Assembly (NCBI GenBank): GCA_028023455.1
Contig: JAQFVV010000023.1
Location: forward strand, 496,001 to 560,000
DNA from: Epiperipatus broadwayi
Lineage: Eukaryota > Onychophora > Udeonychophora > Euonychophora > Peripatidae
Direction of reading: 5' to 3'
Length of the DNA: 64,000 nt
Shown piece after piece: positions 35,661 through 48,773 of this stretch. Made by a program: the position numbers and the translations under genes. Each line of letters opens with the position of its first letter. The first letter of the stretch is position 1. The notes beneath the pieces are model-generated. The model ran no database searches. It was not told where the DNA came from and worked only from the letters and a program-made list of their open reading frames with translations.

Positions 35661-36354
35661 ACCATCAGTACATCATTATTATATTATATTCTTATATAAA
35701 GCCCCCTCCAATTATCCGTATACGTAATGGTTTGAATCTATTAAAATCAAACAACTTAATATAAAATAGGAATTAAATATTTTAAATGCTCAAGTTACTC
35801 TGATTCCCATATCAACTTGTACGACCATTTAAAACATATAAATATTGGCATGCGTTTTGTTTATCAGTTTCTAAAACGGTTATTAAGGACTAGCAGCAAA
35901 TTATTATAAATATACGTATGAAAATTTTACCGTATCTGTGCATAGTATTCAATGATTTCAATAATTATTAAAAATTTATCTAATCTATTTTGGTCTCTCT
36001 TTTCTTATTACTTCCGAAATCTAGTTAATCACCTGCTGTCTGTATCGACAACTTAAATATATATTGAATTATTAACCGTACCAATATCTCGAATATAAGA
36101 TATATATGAATAACTGATTGTAGGGTAATTTAGTCTACGTTTTCCGACGAGCTAGTAAAGGGAAAACCACGTACCGTTGTTGTGTTGTTCATCGGTTGGT
36201 CATGCCAGGGGTTTGGGTTTGAATTTAGTTTGCATTTTGGAATTTATTCCTAGACGTGGACTGGGTTTGAATTCGGATTACTGTGCATGATTATGCATGG
36301 TGATTTTACCAGTACAATACTAATTTCAACAAATAATGCAGCATTTTATTGGCA

Positions 36355-36780
36355 CTTTGGATAAAGACATCTACAAGAAATTGATGATGATAATATTTAA
36401 GAGCTTTTGTAATCACACATAGATGAATTAGCTAATCAAGAATTAACAAGTCTGTAAAGAGAGCCTGTATGTTAAAAAACTGAAGAAACTGATCTTGTTA
36501 TCATGAAGCCATGAAAAATTTGACTCCAACTTTGATTGCTCCACAAATCTGCCTTGATCAATGAAAGAGACCTTATAATAAGTTGTAGGATGAGAAAATC
36601 AAAAAAACAAGTCAACCATTCATTTTAAACTTTTTCTCCAGAGAACCACAGCCATCAACCCTCAATGTACTCCCTCCAAACAAAACATGATCATCAAAGG
36701 ATTTAAAAAACAATAATAAACCCTTAGAATAAGAAACTGATAATCAAGAAAACTGGATGATGATGAGTACTGAATGAATG
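36355..36780 (+). pseudogene. pogo/Tigger-like DDE transposase relic, C-terminal part
   Basis: One frame reads HLQEIDDDNI.ELL.SHIDE, then LANQELTSL.REPVC and ETDLVIMKP. A second frame continues PYNKL.DEKIKKTSQPFILN, FFSREPQPSTLN. The acidic DDDNIxELLxxHxDELxNxEL block followed by a Lys-rich ..FF...PQPST tail is the usual end of Tigger/jerky-like transposases of the Tc1/mariner group. At least eight in-frame stops show it is an old relic. No catalytic domain is left in the window. Confidence 0.5.
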
Positions 36781-38990
36781 GATTATTAAAAAGAATAACT
36801 TTAAGCTAAGTGGTTTTTTTTGTTAGATTTAAGTTGTATTATCTAGTCTACATACATATTTTAAATGCATACCTGCATAATATACATGTAACACAGTTTA
36901 CACATGCATATAATGTACCCTAGGTTTTTTAACTACTATATAGCTTAGGTTAAATTGTTTGTTAATACAGTTTATGATATAATTTTTAACTTCAGGAATG
37001 AACTAAATTTATTCCCATAGAAACCATTATAATTTCTTGCTTTTTGTAGAATGTTCTTGCTTTAAGATGAGTTTTGACAAACCAATTATCCTCACTAAAC
37101 ATAATAAAGATATATTATATGTCATTCGAAAACATTAATAAACCTGAAGTTTTCATTATAATTCACAAAAAAAAAGTTTGATATTAACTTAAAATAAAAG
37201 CTATATTTAAAATTGCAAAAATCCAAATAAAAAGCATAAGATGAATTAAAATTTAACGAAAAATTATCCAAATGAAATAAACTTGTAATTGCTGAAGGAA
37301 ATATGTTCCAAAACAAATTTATAATATCAACTCTATAGCTGTTTATAATTTATGAATATAAAAATCATGGAAATTATTGTCAGTTTTCATTACTGTGAAT
37401 TAATTTTGTTAAACAAAATGATTCACTCTAAGAAAAAGCTTTTAAATTTGAAAGTAAAATTGCTAATAACAAAATTATAGAAGGAAGGGGGGAGGGGGGC
37501 TTTTAAATGATTTTTTTAAAATGCAAATAAAAAAAATAAAAGCTTTGTAATTTTTTTAAATTCATAAGTGGTGCTTATTTTTATTATTTTCACATAAAAC
37601 TTTAATTTTTGTTCCCACTAGCATTATTTTTATGAGAATTTTGCCTTTGCAATTTTTCTGGAATCAGCCAAATATAAAAAAAAATATGTATGTACACCTA
37701 ACATGGTTCAAAGGATAGTACTTCGGTAATAAGCTTAATGCTATTTTATTTTATAAGATTATATATATTTAGTATAAGAAAGTACATTCTATTTATTCAT
37801 AATAAAAATTCATAAGTTAATAATTATGGAATATTATTTTTTAGTTATGAAAATGATTGCTATCCTAAAATAGATTTATTTATTTAATATTCTTTTACCA
37901 TTATAATAAGTCATACAAGGCACAAAAGATATAAGTATATTAATTAAAATTTGTCTACAGATTTACAAATAAATATTTAATAAATGTTTATTTTAAAAAA
38001 ATACATGGTATCATACAAAGTAAAAAAAAAAAAAGATCTTATCTTTTTTTAGAAGTGAATAAATGCTATTAATAGAATTAAACAATAACATTAGTTATTG
38101 GGCAAGCTATACAATAAATGAACATCCAAGAAACAATTGAGCACATTACCAAACAACTGATAAAACTGATCAAAAATTGTATTTCAGTTTTACTTCATTG
38201 AGCTAAGACCCTGACTTGGGTTGAGTTCAAACACTTTATCATGATAAACCTGAAGACAGATTATGATTACTCTTCTTTCTATATTGAAGTAGATGAGTTA
38301 AAAAATGTATCAGTTTCATTAAGAATCAGTCCAATTAAAATATCACAGAGTTAAAATCCAAAAAGTGTGAGAAATGATTAATAAAAAATATATTAAATTT
38401 AATGCAGCAATTAAAATCGATTTTAAATAGAATTAAAAATTAAGTGTAAAACAATTATCATATGAAGGTGGCCCTTCTCACTAACAATTATAATTTTGTC
38501 TGATTTATAATAGCAATATGATTCAGAATTATTCAACTTAAAATCATCATTCATTATTAGACATTCATAACATGAATGTTATTCTCATTCCAGGCAAAAA
38601 AAAAAAAAAGACAAAAATATAAAAATAAATTTTGCAACACTATGTAAAACAATTTGAGAATCATGAATACATCTACATCTGACATATGATGGTATAAAGA
38701 CTCCACATTAGTAGATACAATATGAAAAACTTTGATAATTTTTTTACTGACTTGTTCCTATTAACTTCTCTACAGTAGTAGAATTTAGCATGAAACTTTC
38801 TGTTTTGTTCTGTGTGTGTGAAGATGACAATGATTATTATTATTGTTGTTGTTGTTGTTATTATTATCATTTTTAAAAAAGTTATATAGTGAGTTTCAAT
38901 AACAAAGGTTTGAAAAAAATATTAAATAAAAAATTTTAAATTTGCAGATATTAATTCACAAATAGTGTGATATACTCACCTGTATAAGTA
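36781..38990. other. AT-rich stretch without a supported gene
   Basis: Poly-A/T and short microsatellites such as the TTG/TTA run near 38830-38865; no coding evidence. Confidence 0.4.
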
Positions 38991-39006
38991 TTTTTAAGAA
39001 TAATCT

Positions 39007-39259
39007 GTGCTCTTTTAGTACACAATCTCCATCATTTTGAATTGCAAAAATGACCAAAAGCGTCATCAGACATATCTAAGTGTCATCTGACATATCAAAT
39101 TTTTTTACATTTTGGCTTTTTTTTCCAAATTAGTCATGTGACCTGAGTTCTAAATGTTTTGCATTTTCGTGTATTTTTTTACCAATTAGTTGTGTCAGAC
39201 AGCGTTTTTGGTCATTTTTGAAATTCAAAATGGTGGAAATTGCGTACTAAAAGAATACC
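39007..39259. mobile_element. MITE with about 60-bp terminal inverted repeats and 9-bp target duplication
   Basis: The left arm (39007-39068: tcttttagtacacaatctcc ... tgaccaaaagcgtcatcaga) is complementary to the right arm (39195-39259: tgtcagacagcgtttttggt ... gcgtactaaaagaatacc). The duplication gaataatct is exact at 38998-39006 and 39260-39268. Nine bases with a G-starting terminus fits Mutator-like or Merlin elements. The 130-bp centre has no ORF. Confidence 0.85.
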
Positions 39260-39269
39260 GAATAATCTC

Positions 39270-41370
39270 TATCAGTCATTTCCACATCTTCCACATTGTT
39301 TTATGATATACTCAATGTATCACTACTATGGACTATTAAATCAAAATGACAATGGCGATTTTGCTAATACTAAACGTTGTAAAATGTTTATATATATACA
39401 ATAAAATGAAAAATAATTCAGTAATGAATAAAAAATATTTAGAGAGCAAACACATTCATATTCGTACTCACTCAGATTTAAATATATGGTACTCTTTCCC
39501 TTCATTTATTACTATTTCATAACTAAATTAATCTATTTTTGTATTATTTTTGTTGATGTGTTAAATTATACCTTAAGCATATATGCATGTTAAAAATGCA
39601 AATATAAAGAGTTAAGTGTTATCCAAAGATTAAAACATCCTCACAAGAATTTTAAACTAGAGAGCCATGGATATGGAAGGGGAAAACCAGAGAACTATAT
39701 ATATATATATAATGGAAAATAAAAAAAATTTTCATTCCACTGCCACTGTGAGTTTAAATTAAAAGTATTCTAATTTTAATATCTATTTTAGTTACTTATT
39801 TTAATTATCCTCTTCTCTTTAGTTGATCTTAGTTAATTAGTAAAAAAGAATGCTTATTTATTAAATAAAAAATATGTATATTCGGGCTACTAAATATCGA
39901 GAATACATACTTTATATTTAAATCTCACAGAAAATATTTTAACCCTTTATAGATTAAAGAGTACAATAGGAATACTTATGAAATCACAAATAAATAAACA
40001 ACAATTTAAATTGGATAATTAAAAATAATAATGAAATAACTATAATACCTATAGACAAAATGTTAAAATTAGAATAAGTCAAAAATGCAATCCAAAAATA
40101 AATTTTGGATAAAAAAAAATAATTGTGGTATTTATCATGGTGTTGTAAACTAATATCAAGAGGCATCAAAATTTGACTGATAAGTTTTATAATCGGCAAA
40201 CAAAATTAGATAATACTAACACATTTGAAAATAATTTGTTTATCTTAACTTTTTATAAGTTTTAAGTTTTCCAGTCGACATATGCACTTTGATGAGAAAT
40301 AATATTTATCCATAATTTAAGACGGTGTGTATCATGCTTCAAACGTCAATACTAAAGACCAATGTTTCTTCCAGTTGTAAGAAACTCAATTAACATGAAT
40401 AATTTTGCCTAGTATTTGAAAAAAAAAAAAAAACTTTTTCTTCTTTTCTTGAGCTATGAAGTGACAACAGGATTTATATATTAAATAATAAGCTACATTT
40501 TAACACAGACTGAATTTCTAGTGATCAATGCTTCCTCTATATATGTGTGTGAAAGTCAGTGTAAATTGTGAACCAAAAATTAAAACAATTCATGGTTTTA
40601 TTAAAAGACAGTAACATGGCCAAAATTAAATTAATTTTACAAATGTAGCTATTTTCCCAATGTGGTTTAAATGAAATCTAGTATGGGTTTGAATTACTAT
40701 CTGTATATCAGTAAGTAAATTGCGATAAAAATCTTGAATCAGTGATAGATTACAGAGGTATTTCTTCCGTAAAAATATATATATATGACAGAAATCATTT
40801 AGAATAAAATTAAGTAGAGTTAAAAAAAACTATAGTTTTTTTTTTTTTAAAAAAAAAAATACTATTGTCATAATATAGAGCAAACATGGGCATTTTTTGA
40901 GCAATATTGCTTTCATCATACATTTGGCCATAAAATTTTAACAATATGTAAATTATCACACACACACACACCGCTTTATATATAATGTAGAAAATTTTAT
41001 TGTAAATTTCATTTTAATAAACTGTGTTCTGAATATTTATGCAAACACATAAAATGAGCAATATTATAAAAATAAAAAAAAAGGCTGAATGTAGATTGAA
41101 AGTTATATTTATCCATACAGATATGCAAACTTACAATTGTATTTGTTATAAATATCTCAATATAAATAAATTTATTAGAAAGCATTTAAAAATATTTTTA
41201 AGATTACATTTCTAAAATATGTTTAAATAAAATAAATAAATATATTAATTTAAATAGAAGGTATTTGAACTCATACTTGTATTTAAATATTAAATATATT
41301 AATTGTAACTTAATGTGAATTTTTTGTTGTTGTTTTTTTTCATTTAATAAAATGAAGCATTTTATAGTTA
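39270..41370. other. AT-rich stretch without a supported gene
   Basis: Low-complexity sequence with microsatellites, for example a CA run near 40960-40972; ORFs here have no motif. Confidence 0.4.
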
Positions 41371-41379
41371 GAAACCATT

Positions 41380-41730
41380 TACGGTCATTTTCAATGGTTT
41401 TTGAACCACTACAGAATGAAAGACTCTCCAAGCTTAATCCGGTTTCTATGATCCCCAGCTTCTCCTCTTCACAACACATCAGCAAACTTTCTTATTTCAT
41501 CCATCCATTTCACTTGTAATTGGTTGTAAATCTTTCACAATCTGTTGGAATCCAATTTAACTTCTAGAAATATATTCAGCTCAGTTCCATTTCAATCTCT
41601 TAATTCTTCCAGTGATAACAGTGATATATGTTGGTTTTCCAGCTATGTATTTAGTTTTTGATTTTTTCTTGTTACTTCTAGTATACTTCTCTCCAAGGAG
41701 ATTCTTTGATTCCTCTTTGAGGTCTTAAAG
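41380..41730 (-). pseudogene. RTE-like LINE fragment, 3' end
   Basis: The minus strand matches the C-terminal block of the other RTE copies: an LKWN.AEYI-like segment, the conserved EMDG/WMDE equivalent seen on the plus strand as tttcatccatccatttcact (41495-41514), and the LGxxxS...FHS end near 41420. It is diverged and truncated. The ORF at 41204-41485 is only a partial, shifted reading. Confidence 0.65.
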
Positions 41731-41989
41731 AAACCAAGCAGAGCAAATTCCAAATGTTCCATAAATTCTTGTAACTGCAGCTGTTATTACTATCTGATAA
41801 TTCATATAACGAATAAACATAGATGGGCTGCTCACAACCATGCATAAGCCAGTGGGGTGAGTTTGCTGACTTTTTATTTCTGAGTTCAAGAAGACTCAGC
41901 TGATAGTGTTAATCTTTTTTTAATACTTAGAAGTAAATCATGTATTATAGAATAAAACATTTTCAAAGCTAAAATTTAATTTTAACTGA

Positions 41990-43980
41990 TTATAATTATT
42001 ATTAGATAAAAGTCCTGACAGTGTATTAATAGTATTTGTTCAAAATGACACAAAATCTCTTTGGTTTCTCAGACTATTCAGAGATACCTTCATTAGTGCT
42101 ATGACAGACTCCATCCATTCAATTGTCAGCTGTTACCTTCCTTCATTGCCAATCTTTCCAAGCACTGTATACTTCTCTAATAAATGATGCAATCAAAATA
42201 AAAAAATTTCAACCTCATCATTTGTGTTGAAATGAGAATTCAGATGTAATCAGACCAAGAATCTAGTTAGTTGTTTTCTTTGCTGTCAATGAAATTCTCA
42301 AAAAGCTTCAGCACATTTCAAAAGTATAAATATTTTTCTAAATCTCTTTTTCAAAATCCATCTTTTTTATCCACAGAAAATTACATCATAATATGAACAA
42401 TTCTAATCTTTGTTTCAAAATATATGTCCCTTCATCTAAAAATCTTTTCCAGGTTATTAACTACAATTCTGCCCAATACAATACTATATTGATAATAAAT
42501 GATTCAATGAGGCAAAAACTGTCAGTATATCAATGTCTTCATTATCATTTTTTGATCCAGCAATTGATTCTATCATGAATCTTTCTTCTCTGGACAATGA
42601 AGCCTTAGTCCCATCTTTTACTCTAATCTTTAACTTTATTAATAAGAATCTTAAGTTTTTCGTATTTTTAGCTACAAGTATGATATAACAGCATATCTAA
42701 GGTTAGTATTGTTTCTTCTGCCTCATCTTCACTCTCTTTGATTTACCTTGTGCTATAATTGGATACCAAGTTGAATGACATGATGCAAACTTGTTAAATT
42801 CTTTTGCAAATATAAAACAATATATAACATTTTAATTATAGCTTACTCCATTGTTCTTATAAGAAATTTGTATATAGAACTAGAAGTTATTCTATATAGA
42901 GATTTCTCTATAAGAAATGATTAAAAATTTTGATAAGTTCATTTTCCTGAAATGTTCTACAATTTAGCATCATCAATTCAATCAAAGTTTTTGATTTTAA
43001 TCCATAAACATATATAGACTTCTTTTCTGGCATGCCTTGATATTCCTTATTATCTATCTTATATCATAAATGAGCTTTTAAATTCACTTTTTCCTAAAAT
43101 TAGTCTGTAAGGCTCTGTGTAATCTGTGACACATGATTTTCAAGTAATGTTGTTTTCATTATCAGTTTTCACACTCTACCAAAACTCCTTTCTTTGGTAA
43201 AACAATAAGAGTTAATTTCCTCCAAACTATTTTCCAAATTGCTAAATTTAATTTGGACATTTCTTTTATTGATTCTTCTTCAGTTTCTTGCAAAACTATG
43301 AATACAATGCCATTATTTCCAATGACTTAAACTTTTAGCAATGATTTCAGGCCTTGCATGGTTTAGTGCAGTGATAGAGTATCCAGATTCTGGGGCATAA
43401 GGTTCTCAAATTGATTTTAGTTTTGGAGCTTTCAACGCATGCATTTGTTTTGAACTTCCAAGCAACAAAGCAATTTGATTATTTTAAAGATCTCAGAGCT
43501 CATATAACCTCATTCTTTATTACTTAAGATTCTTTAATGTAGGGTATTCCATCTAGTATTCTATTCTGATGACATTTTTATGGTATAGCTATTTTGCATT
43601 TTTCTTTCTTCTTTATCAGATCTGAGTTATTTAAATTGTAATCTATCCACTGTCATTTTTATGTAAATGTCCTTATGACTGAAACTTTCTTTTGATGTAC
43701 AAATCCTTTGTAAAATAATTCCAGCTTTTCCAAGCCTAGATCCATTTTTCAATATCTTTGCAAATATTGTTTGATACTATTCCTTGTCTTTCTAAATCCC
43801 TTTTCTAAATTTATTATTCAGTTCCCTCACATGATGTTTATTTCTAAAAAAAAATATTTTTCTTTTCTTTGCTATCAGTATTGTATTTACTGACAACAGT
43901 TTTCATTTTGCTGGGTTTTTTCTTCTTAATTACTTTTTCTCAGATATTATAACTAATTGTTTATTGTTCTTTAATTTTTA
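41990..43980 (-). pseudogene. 2-kb decayed coding relic, unknown family
   Basis: The minus strand is purine-rich with repeated open stretches in changing frames. Near 43290: NGIVFIVLQETEEESIKEMS then KLNLAIWKIVWRKLTLIVLP and KKGVLVECEN. Near 43050: EYQGMPEKKSIYVYGLKSKT then LIELMMLNCRTFQENELIKI. Near 42600: GTKASLSREERFMIESIAGS then DNEDIDILTVFASLNHLL. Legible runs of 30-50 codons separated by stops over 2 kb indicate an old gene or transposon polyprotein rather than noise. No diagnostic motif was recognised. Confidence 0.45.
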
Positions 43981-44924
43981 TTTTACCAAATTTTTATCAA
44001 GATTTTTTTTCAAAATAATATTTATTTCAGACAACCTGAAAATACAAATAACATAAAATAAAAATAAATAATAATTTATGGCAAAAAATAAATGACACAT
44101 TAAAGATTAAAATGAAAATTTTTGAATATTCTTTCAACAGTAAGAATAAAAACCTTCACAAAATTAAATAATTCATTTCATAAAGACTAGATTATCTTGT
44201 GTACCTATGTATTAAAATCTCTTTCTGAAGGCAGATTAAGTATTATTTCATTTAACAAAATCTATTCCTCTACTTCCGATATCCTTTCATCATATATCAA
44301 TACTTATAACATTAGATTTGATACCCATATATGCATTCACTAATCTATGTTTTGACATATTAAATAAAAATTAGAAACTAATACAAAAGAAATCAAACTT
44401 CTTTAATTTTTACGTTTTAGTTCATGCTACAAACTTCTGGGCACTATGATCGCAAAATGTCACAAATAATTTTTAAAAACAGAAAAGAAGTGAAAAATAA
44501 AGTTACTTGCTTTTAAGTAATTATATTAAAAACCACTTATTTTTATATTCAGTATGACTAATTATATCCACGTCATTTGACTCCAAACCTTAGATGATAG
44601 CAAACCATGAGTAATATTTCCTTTTTACCATAAATATGTACAGAAGAAATTTTTGATTTCTTTTTAAATCTTTTAAAAAATAAAATAAAATATAACATTA
44701 ATTTTACTAATTATAAGAATGCCAATTAAATTATCAAATTTTTATTAATTATTTTTACCGATGTCTTAACGTATGCAATTTTTAAATAAAATTTTCCAAT
44801 ATGCATAGATAATATATAAACATGTTAAAAATTATTTATAGTAAATAAGTATATGTTGAAAAAGTTATACTAAATATGTTTTGATACATTGTACAGGCTT
44901 AAACCTGCATTTATATATGTAATA

Positions 44925-45264
44925 TATGCGGGATTCAAACTCAGACTTTCACACGACCCACTACTCTCAGTGCCATCTCATATTGCCGACCCATCTGATC
45001 ATACACATGTTGAAAAGATAATCACCAATATGCATATTTCATGCTAAACCAGCAATCATATTGCCGACCTGATTACACACATGTTGAAAAGATAAATAAT
45101 CCCAATAGACGTATTTTGTGCTAAGCCAGCACAATGGTGTAGCATGAAATACGTATATTGGTGATTACTTATCTTTTCAGTATGTGTGTGATCAGGTGGT
45201 TCAGCAATATGAGATGGCACTGAGAGTAGTGGGTCATGTGAAAATCTGAGTTCGAATCCTACAT
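44925..45264. mobile_element. inverted pair of tRNA-like SINE copies (third family)
   Basis: The right unit (45139-45264, plus strand) ends ctgagttcgaatcctac, a good pol III B-box. The left unit (44927-45046) is its reverse complement over about 120 bp (gggattcaaactcagac, ctactctcagtgccatctca). A third partial copy, same orientation as the left one, lies at 45052-45130. The three form a large imperfect hairpin. Confidence 0.7.
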
Positions 45265-46189
45265 GTTTTGCTAATATCCATGAATTTTGAAATCAATAAT
45301 AAGACTTGAAATCAAATGACATAAATTAAGGGATGAGGAATTCTACTCTGTTTAAAAAGAACTAATATATCACTAATGTTTAATAGATGACATAGCATAC
45401 ATACTAAAAAATCTATAAAGTTTAAAAAAGTTGTCTACCTTTTGTATAGTTTCAATATTTATATATATAATATTTAACACACTTGCATTAATAGCAGTAA
45501 TCTATCTCTAGAGATATCAATACAAGAACCAACCTGGTCACCTGACTATTTCAAGATATTACTCTTGCTCATATCCATCCAGAAGCCAGCTTTATTTTAT
45601 ATTTTTTTATGTTTTTTAAGTTAATGATTTGACAATTTTCAATATCAAGCTTAAATCAATCTGCAAATTAAGACAGATAAAGGGTAATCAATAGCACAAA
45701 CTACTCTGAAGATCTGATTGGCATTAACATCAGTTATTCATTTAATGCTCACATTTACATAAATGTCTCTACAGTACATTATAAAGTATTATAGAATGAA
45801 ATAATGCAGTTAATACAAATGTTTAAATATAAGCTAAGAGAATAATGTGATTCTCTGTTTTGATACATTGTAAGAATCTCAGGTATAAATTGCTAATAAT
45901 ATAAAATGTAAAGCTATGCAGATATACACAAACATACATAATACTGTTGCATTTACAGTATTTGGTATCAATACTATCCATAATTACTATAAATCTGTAT
46001 ATAGCATTGAATATTATAAATATAAATATTTAAATATACAGTAAAGATGTTTAACATACATATATACAATATACATGATAATCATTATAAATCAATCAAC
46101 ATTTAGACAATCCCTATATCAATAACAATCAACAATCTGAAGCTGTTGTCAAGACAACCTCCTTTTAACAATGTATATTATATTCTGTG

Positions 46190-46620
46190 TTTGAAAAGTA
46201 AGGTTTTTTAATAAATGTGTTCTACCAGATTTTCCTTATAGATCTGAGGCTTGAACATTTAATAGAAGAGCAATTCACTTCAGATCACTCAATAGGTCTA
46301 TTAGGGATAACAAGAAAAGATAGAAAATGAAATACACGGATGAGAGAACAAACACTTATTACTGACATTATTGAAAGAATTATGAGACTGAAATGGATAT
46401 GGGCTGGGCATACTGCTAGAAAAGATGAAATCTTAAACTGGATTCCAAGAGATTGTAAAAGATATAGAAAGAGATCACATATGAGGTGGATGGATGAAAT
46501 AAGGAAGTATGCTAGGATGATGTGGAAGAAGGCTAGAGATCGGAGAAGAAGTTTAAATCTGGAAAGACCTTCCAGCAGTGGTTCAATAATGGTTGAAAAT
46601 GATGACAATAATATATTAAC
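46190..46620 (+). pseudogene. RTE-like LINE fragment, 3' end
   Basis: C-terminal part of the RT ORF: a FLIDLRLEHL-like segment near 46225, then TLITDIIERIMRLKWIWAGH (46351-46410), WIPRDCKRYRKRSHMRWMDE and IRKYARMMWKKARDRRRS, followed by LERPSSSGS and a gatgacaata tail. This is the least decayed copy of the block. Its 127-codon ORF (46340-46723) runs past the element end into flanking DNA, and the minus ORF at 46285-46695 is antisense. Confidence 0.8.
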
Positions 46621-47462
46621 AAAAATAATTGATAAAAAAAAACAATACAGAAAAATAGCTTTTAACACATATGTGTGGCATATATATAAAATCACTATAT
46701 TATTATATATATATAAGACATGAAAAGAAAGAATAAAAAAGGAGCATTAATATAAATAATTAACACAAAAACAAAATACTATATAATCTACTCTAATACC
46801 ACTAAGTACATATACAAACATTTTAAATAATAAAGATATATACAGTATAAGTGTAAGACACAAATATTTAAAAATTGACCTACACATTCAAACATTAAAA
46901 AAATAATATTTTTCTTCCTTCATCTTATGATGAAAATTAATGATGATAAAACTCAAATGATACAATTCTTAGGTGATTTTAAATTGGTAAATTTTAAGCA
47001 TGTTCTTATATAAAAATATCTGCAGTCATTTTCTTGTGATGTGATATCTAGAAATTGTGAATTAAAATTTTAATTTTCTAATTTTTTAAAGTTGTTTTTT
47101 TTAACTGAATTTAATGGACTTTGGAATGATGGATGTAGAGAATCTACAGCATTGATTTCTGCTGACTGTTATCATGAATAAAAAATATTGCATCTTATTT
47201 TTTTCATTGTAGTATTTCACTTTTAAATGTAATAAATGCATATTTTATTTGTTTGTTTTTTTGTTTGCTTTTCATATATCTTAATACATTTTACTTCTGA
47301 CTAAACTGATTTAATGAATTTCTACAATTGTATTCCATACAACTTAAGAAAAAAAAAGAGATTTGTTTCCATTTTTATAAATTAGTTTTAATAACATATG
47401 AACTGCATAACAAAACCAAAACTTTAAGAAAAAAATTAATTAATTAATTCTGGCCAACTTAC
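46621..47462 (-). other. presumed intron downstream of the XRCC1 exon
   Basis: AT-rich, no coding signal. The GTAAGT donor of the XRCC1 exon occupies its upper end. Confidence 0.4.
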
Positions 47463-47579
47463 ATTTTCCAAGGTAACAGTCGCTTCTTTTTATAACATTC
47501 CAAAATCCATTCTTTTTTAACAACTCTCCCACCCAAACTCTGGACTTGACGATGCTTAGGAGTATTAGCAAAAGCACAT
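47463..47579 (-). CDS. XRCC1: XRCC1 exon: second half of the first BRCT domain
   Basis: 117 nt on the minus strand lie between an acceptor ttattTCAG and a consensus GTAAGT donor. The single open frame gives CAFANTPKHRQVQSLGGRVV then KKEWILECYKKKRLLPWK. Human XRCC1 has CAFANTPKYSQVLGLGGR followed by IVRKEWVLDC and RRRLPSRRY at the end of BRCT1, a residue-by-residue match including the GG turn and the BRCT-defining Trp. XRCC1 is the nuclear scaffold of single-strand-break and base-excision repair; BRCT1 binds PARP1 and poly(ADP-ribose). The exon enters with one base before TGT and leaves with two (AT), so both ends split codons. The first half of BRCT1 (a GFQNP..R..A...GAKY-type block) should lie above 47580 and was not found, implying large introns. 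Confidence 0.85.
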
Positions 47580-48037
47580 CTGAAATAAATATATATTCTC
47601 ATTAATAAAGTCAAAAATATGAAATAATAAACTATTCAAGAAATAGTCTGAGCCAAAACCTGATTGTTTTTTTTTACTTTATTCTTAAGTTAAGAATGGA
47701 TTCAAAAACCTTAAGCTCTTGAATACACTATTCTACTGCTGCACTAAATTACACAAGCTGAAAAGCAAGAGTTTACATGTATAAGATTTATTTTAAGTAA
47801 GGGTTTATCTCTGTATATATATATTGCCAATAAAATGTAACTTATTCGATATGTGTATCAATACATATATATATACAAATAGATAATCCCCTACTTAAAA
47901 CAAATCTTAGATATGTAAAAACATGCTTACATAGTAAACTCCCTCACTCTATAAAATGAGGTAGATATAAAATAATGCACAATATGAAAAAAAGTGTATA
48001 GTCAGTCATAATTCAAACTTAAAAATAAAAGCATTTT

Positions 48038-48148
48038 CTTTCCATATGTCATAGAATCGGCCAGAAGATGAACCCGCAACAACCATCTGCAACCAACAGC
48101 TTGCTTGCAAGGCGGCTGTGCTGACCTCTCGGCTAACAACGCTTGACA
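48038..48148 (-). mobile_element. tRNA-derived SINE, family 1
   Basis: Minus strand: gtcaagcgttgttagccgag, aggtcagcac, an extended ttgcaagcaagctgttggtt loop, cgggttcatcttctggccga and a degraded poly-A. A 17-bp duplication aaaaataaaagcatttt lies at 48021-48037 and 48149-48165. Probably in an XRCC1 intron. The ORF at 48006-48221 is spurious. Confidence 0.88.
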
Positions 48149-48579
48149 AAAAATAAAAGCATTTTAAAAAGAAATTGACATGATTTTCGAATTTTTTGTT
48201 TTGTTTTATGAAATAATGCACACGATACTGTGATTAATTCATTTGTATAAGTTAAGGATTAACAGTGTGTGTGTTTGTATACGCCATCTGTGGATATATA
48301 TATATATAATGATTTCCAAACTCAAACTCATTTAAATAATCCAGCCAATCAATTTGCTGATAACTTATACTTAGAAGCAAAGATATTATGCCAAAAAAAC
48401 TAGTCAATCAGCTCTCCTAGTAGAACTGTTTCATGAAATATCAACTATTCATTATCTAGTAATAGTACAGATTCTTTTTTTTTCTTTTTGCTCATAAAGA
48501 AGTTTAAAAAAAAAGAAGTTTTATATAAACTTAATGACATTGATTTAAAGCTCACTTTATTATATGTATATATATATGC

Positions 48580-48773
48580 ACAACTGTCCATGCAGTAGTG
48601 CCACTCAGTGCCAGCCAGAGTAACTCACTGACGAAGGCCACAAGCCAGAAACTAGTATGGGAATATTGGATGAATAGGCACTAGATGGAGATTTTATGCA
48701 CAAGCCTTCTGGCATCCATTAATTACTCTGGCTAGCACTGAGTGGCACTACTGTATGGAAGGCTTTGCCTGTG
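48580..48773 (+). mobile_element. palindromic 200-bp element, full form
   Basis: Arms at about 48590-48622 (cagtagtgccactcagtgcc agccagagtaa) and 48719-48754 are inverted copies, enclosing about 95 bp of unique sequence shared with the copies at 315-524 and 49562-49785 (ggcactagatggagatttta tgcacaagccttctgg). Positions 48628-48652 carry the CTGACGA...GAAAC motif discussed in findings. No clear target duplication was seen. Confidence 0.75.

Noticed and set aside
46285-46695. 136-codon minus-strand ORF
   Set aside because: Antisense of the RTE fragment, whose plus-strand reading matches the other copies.
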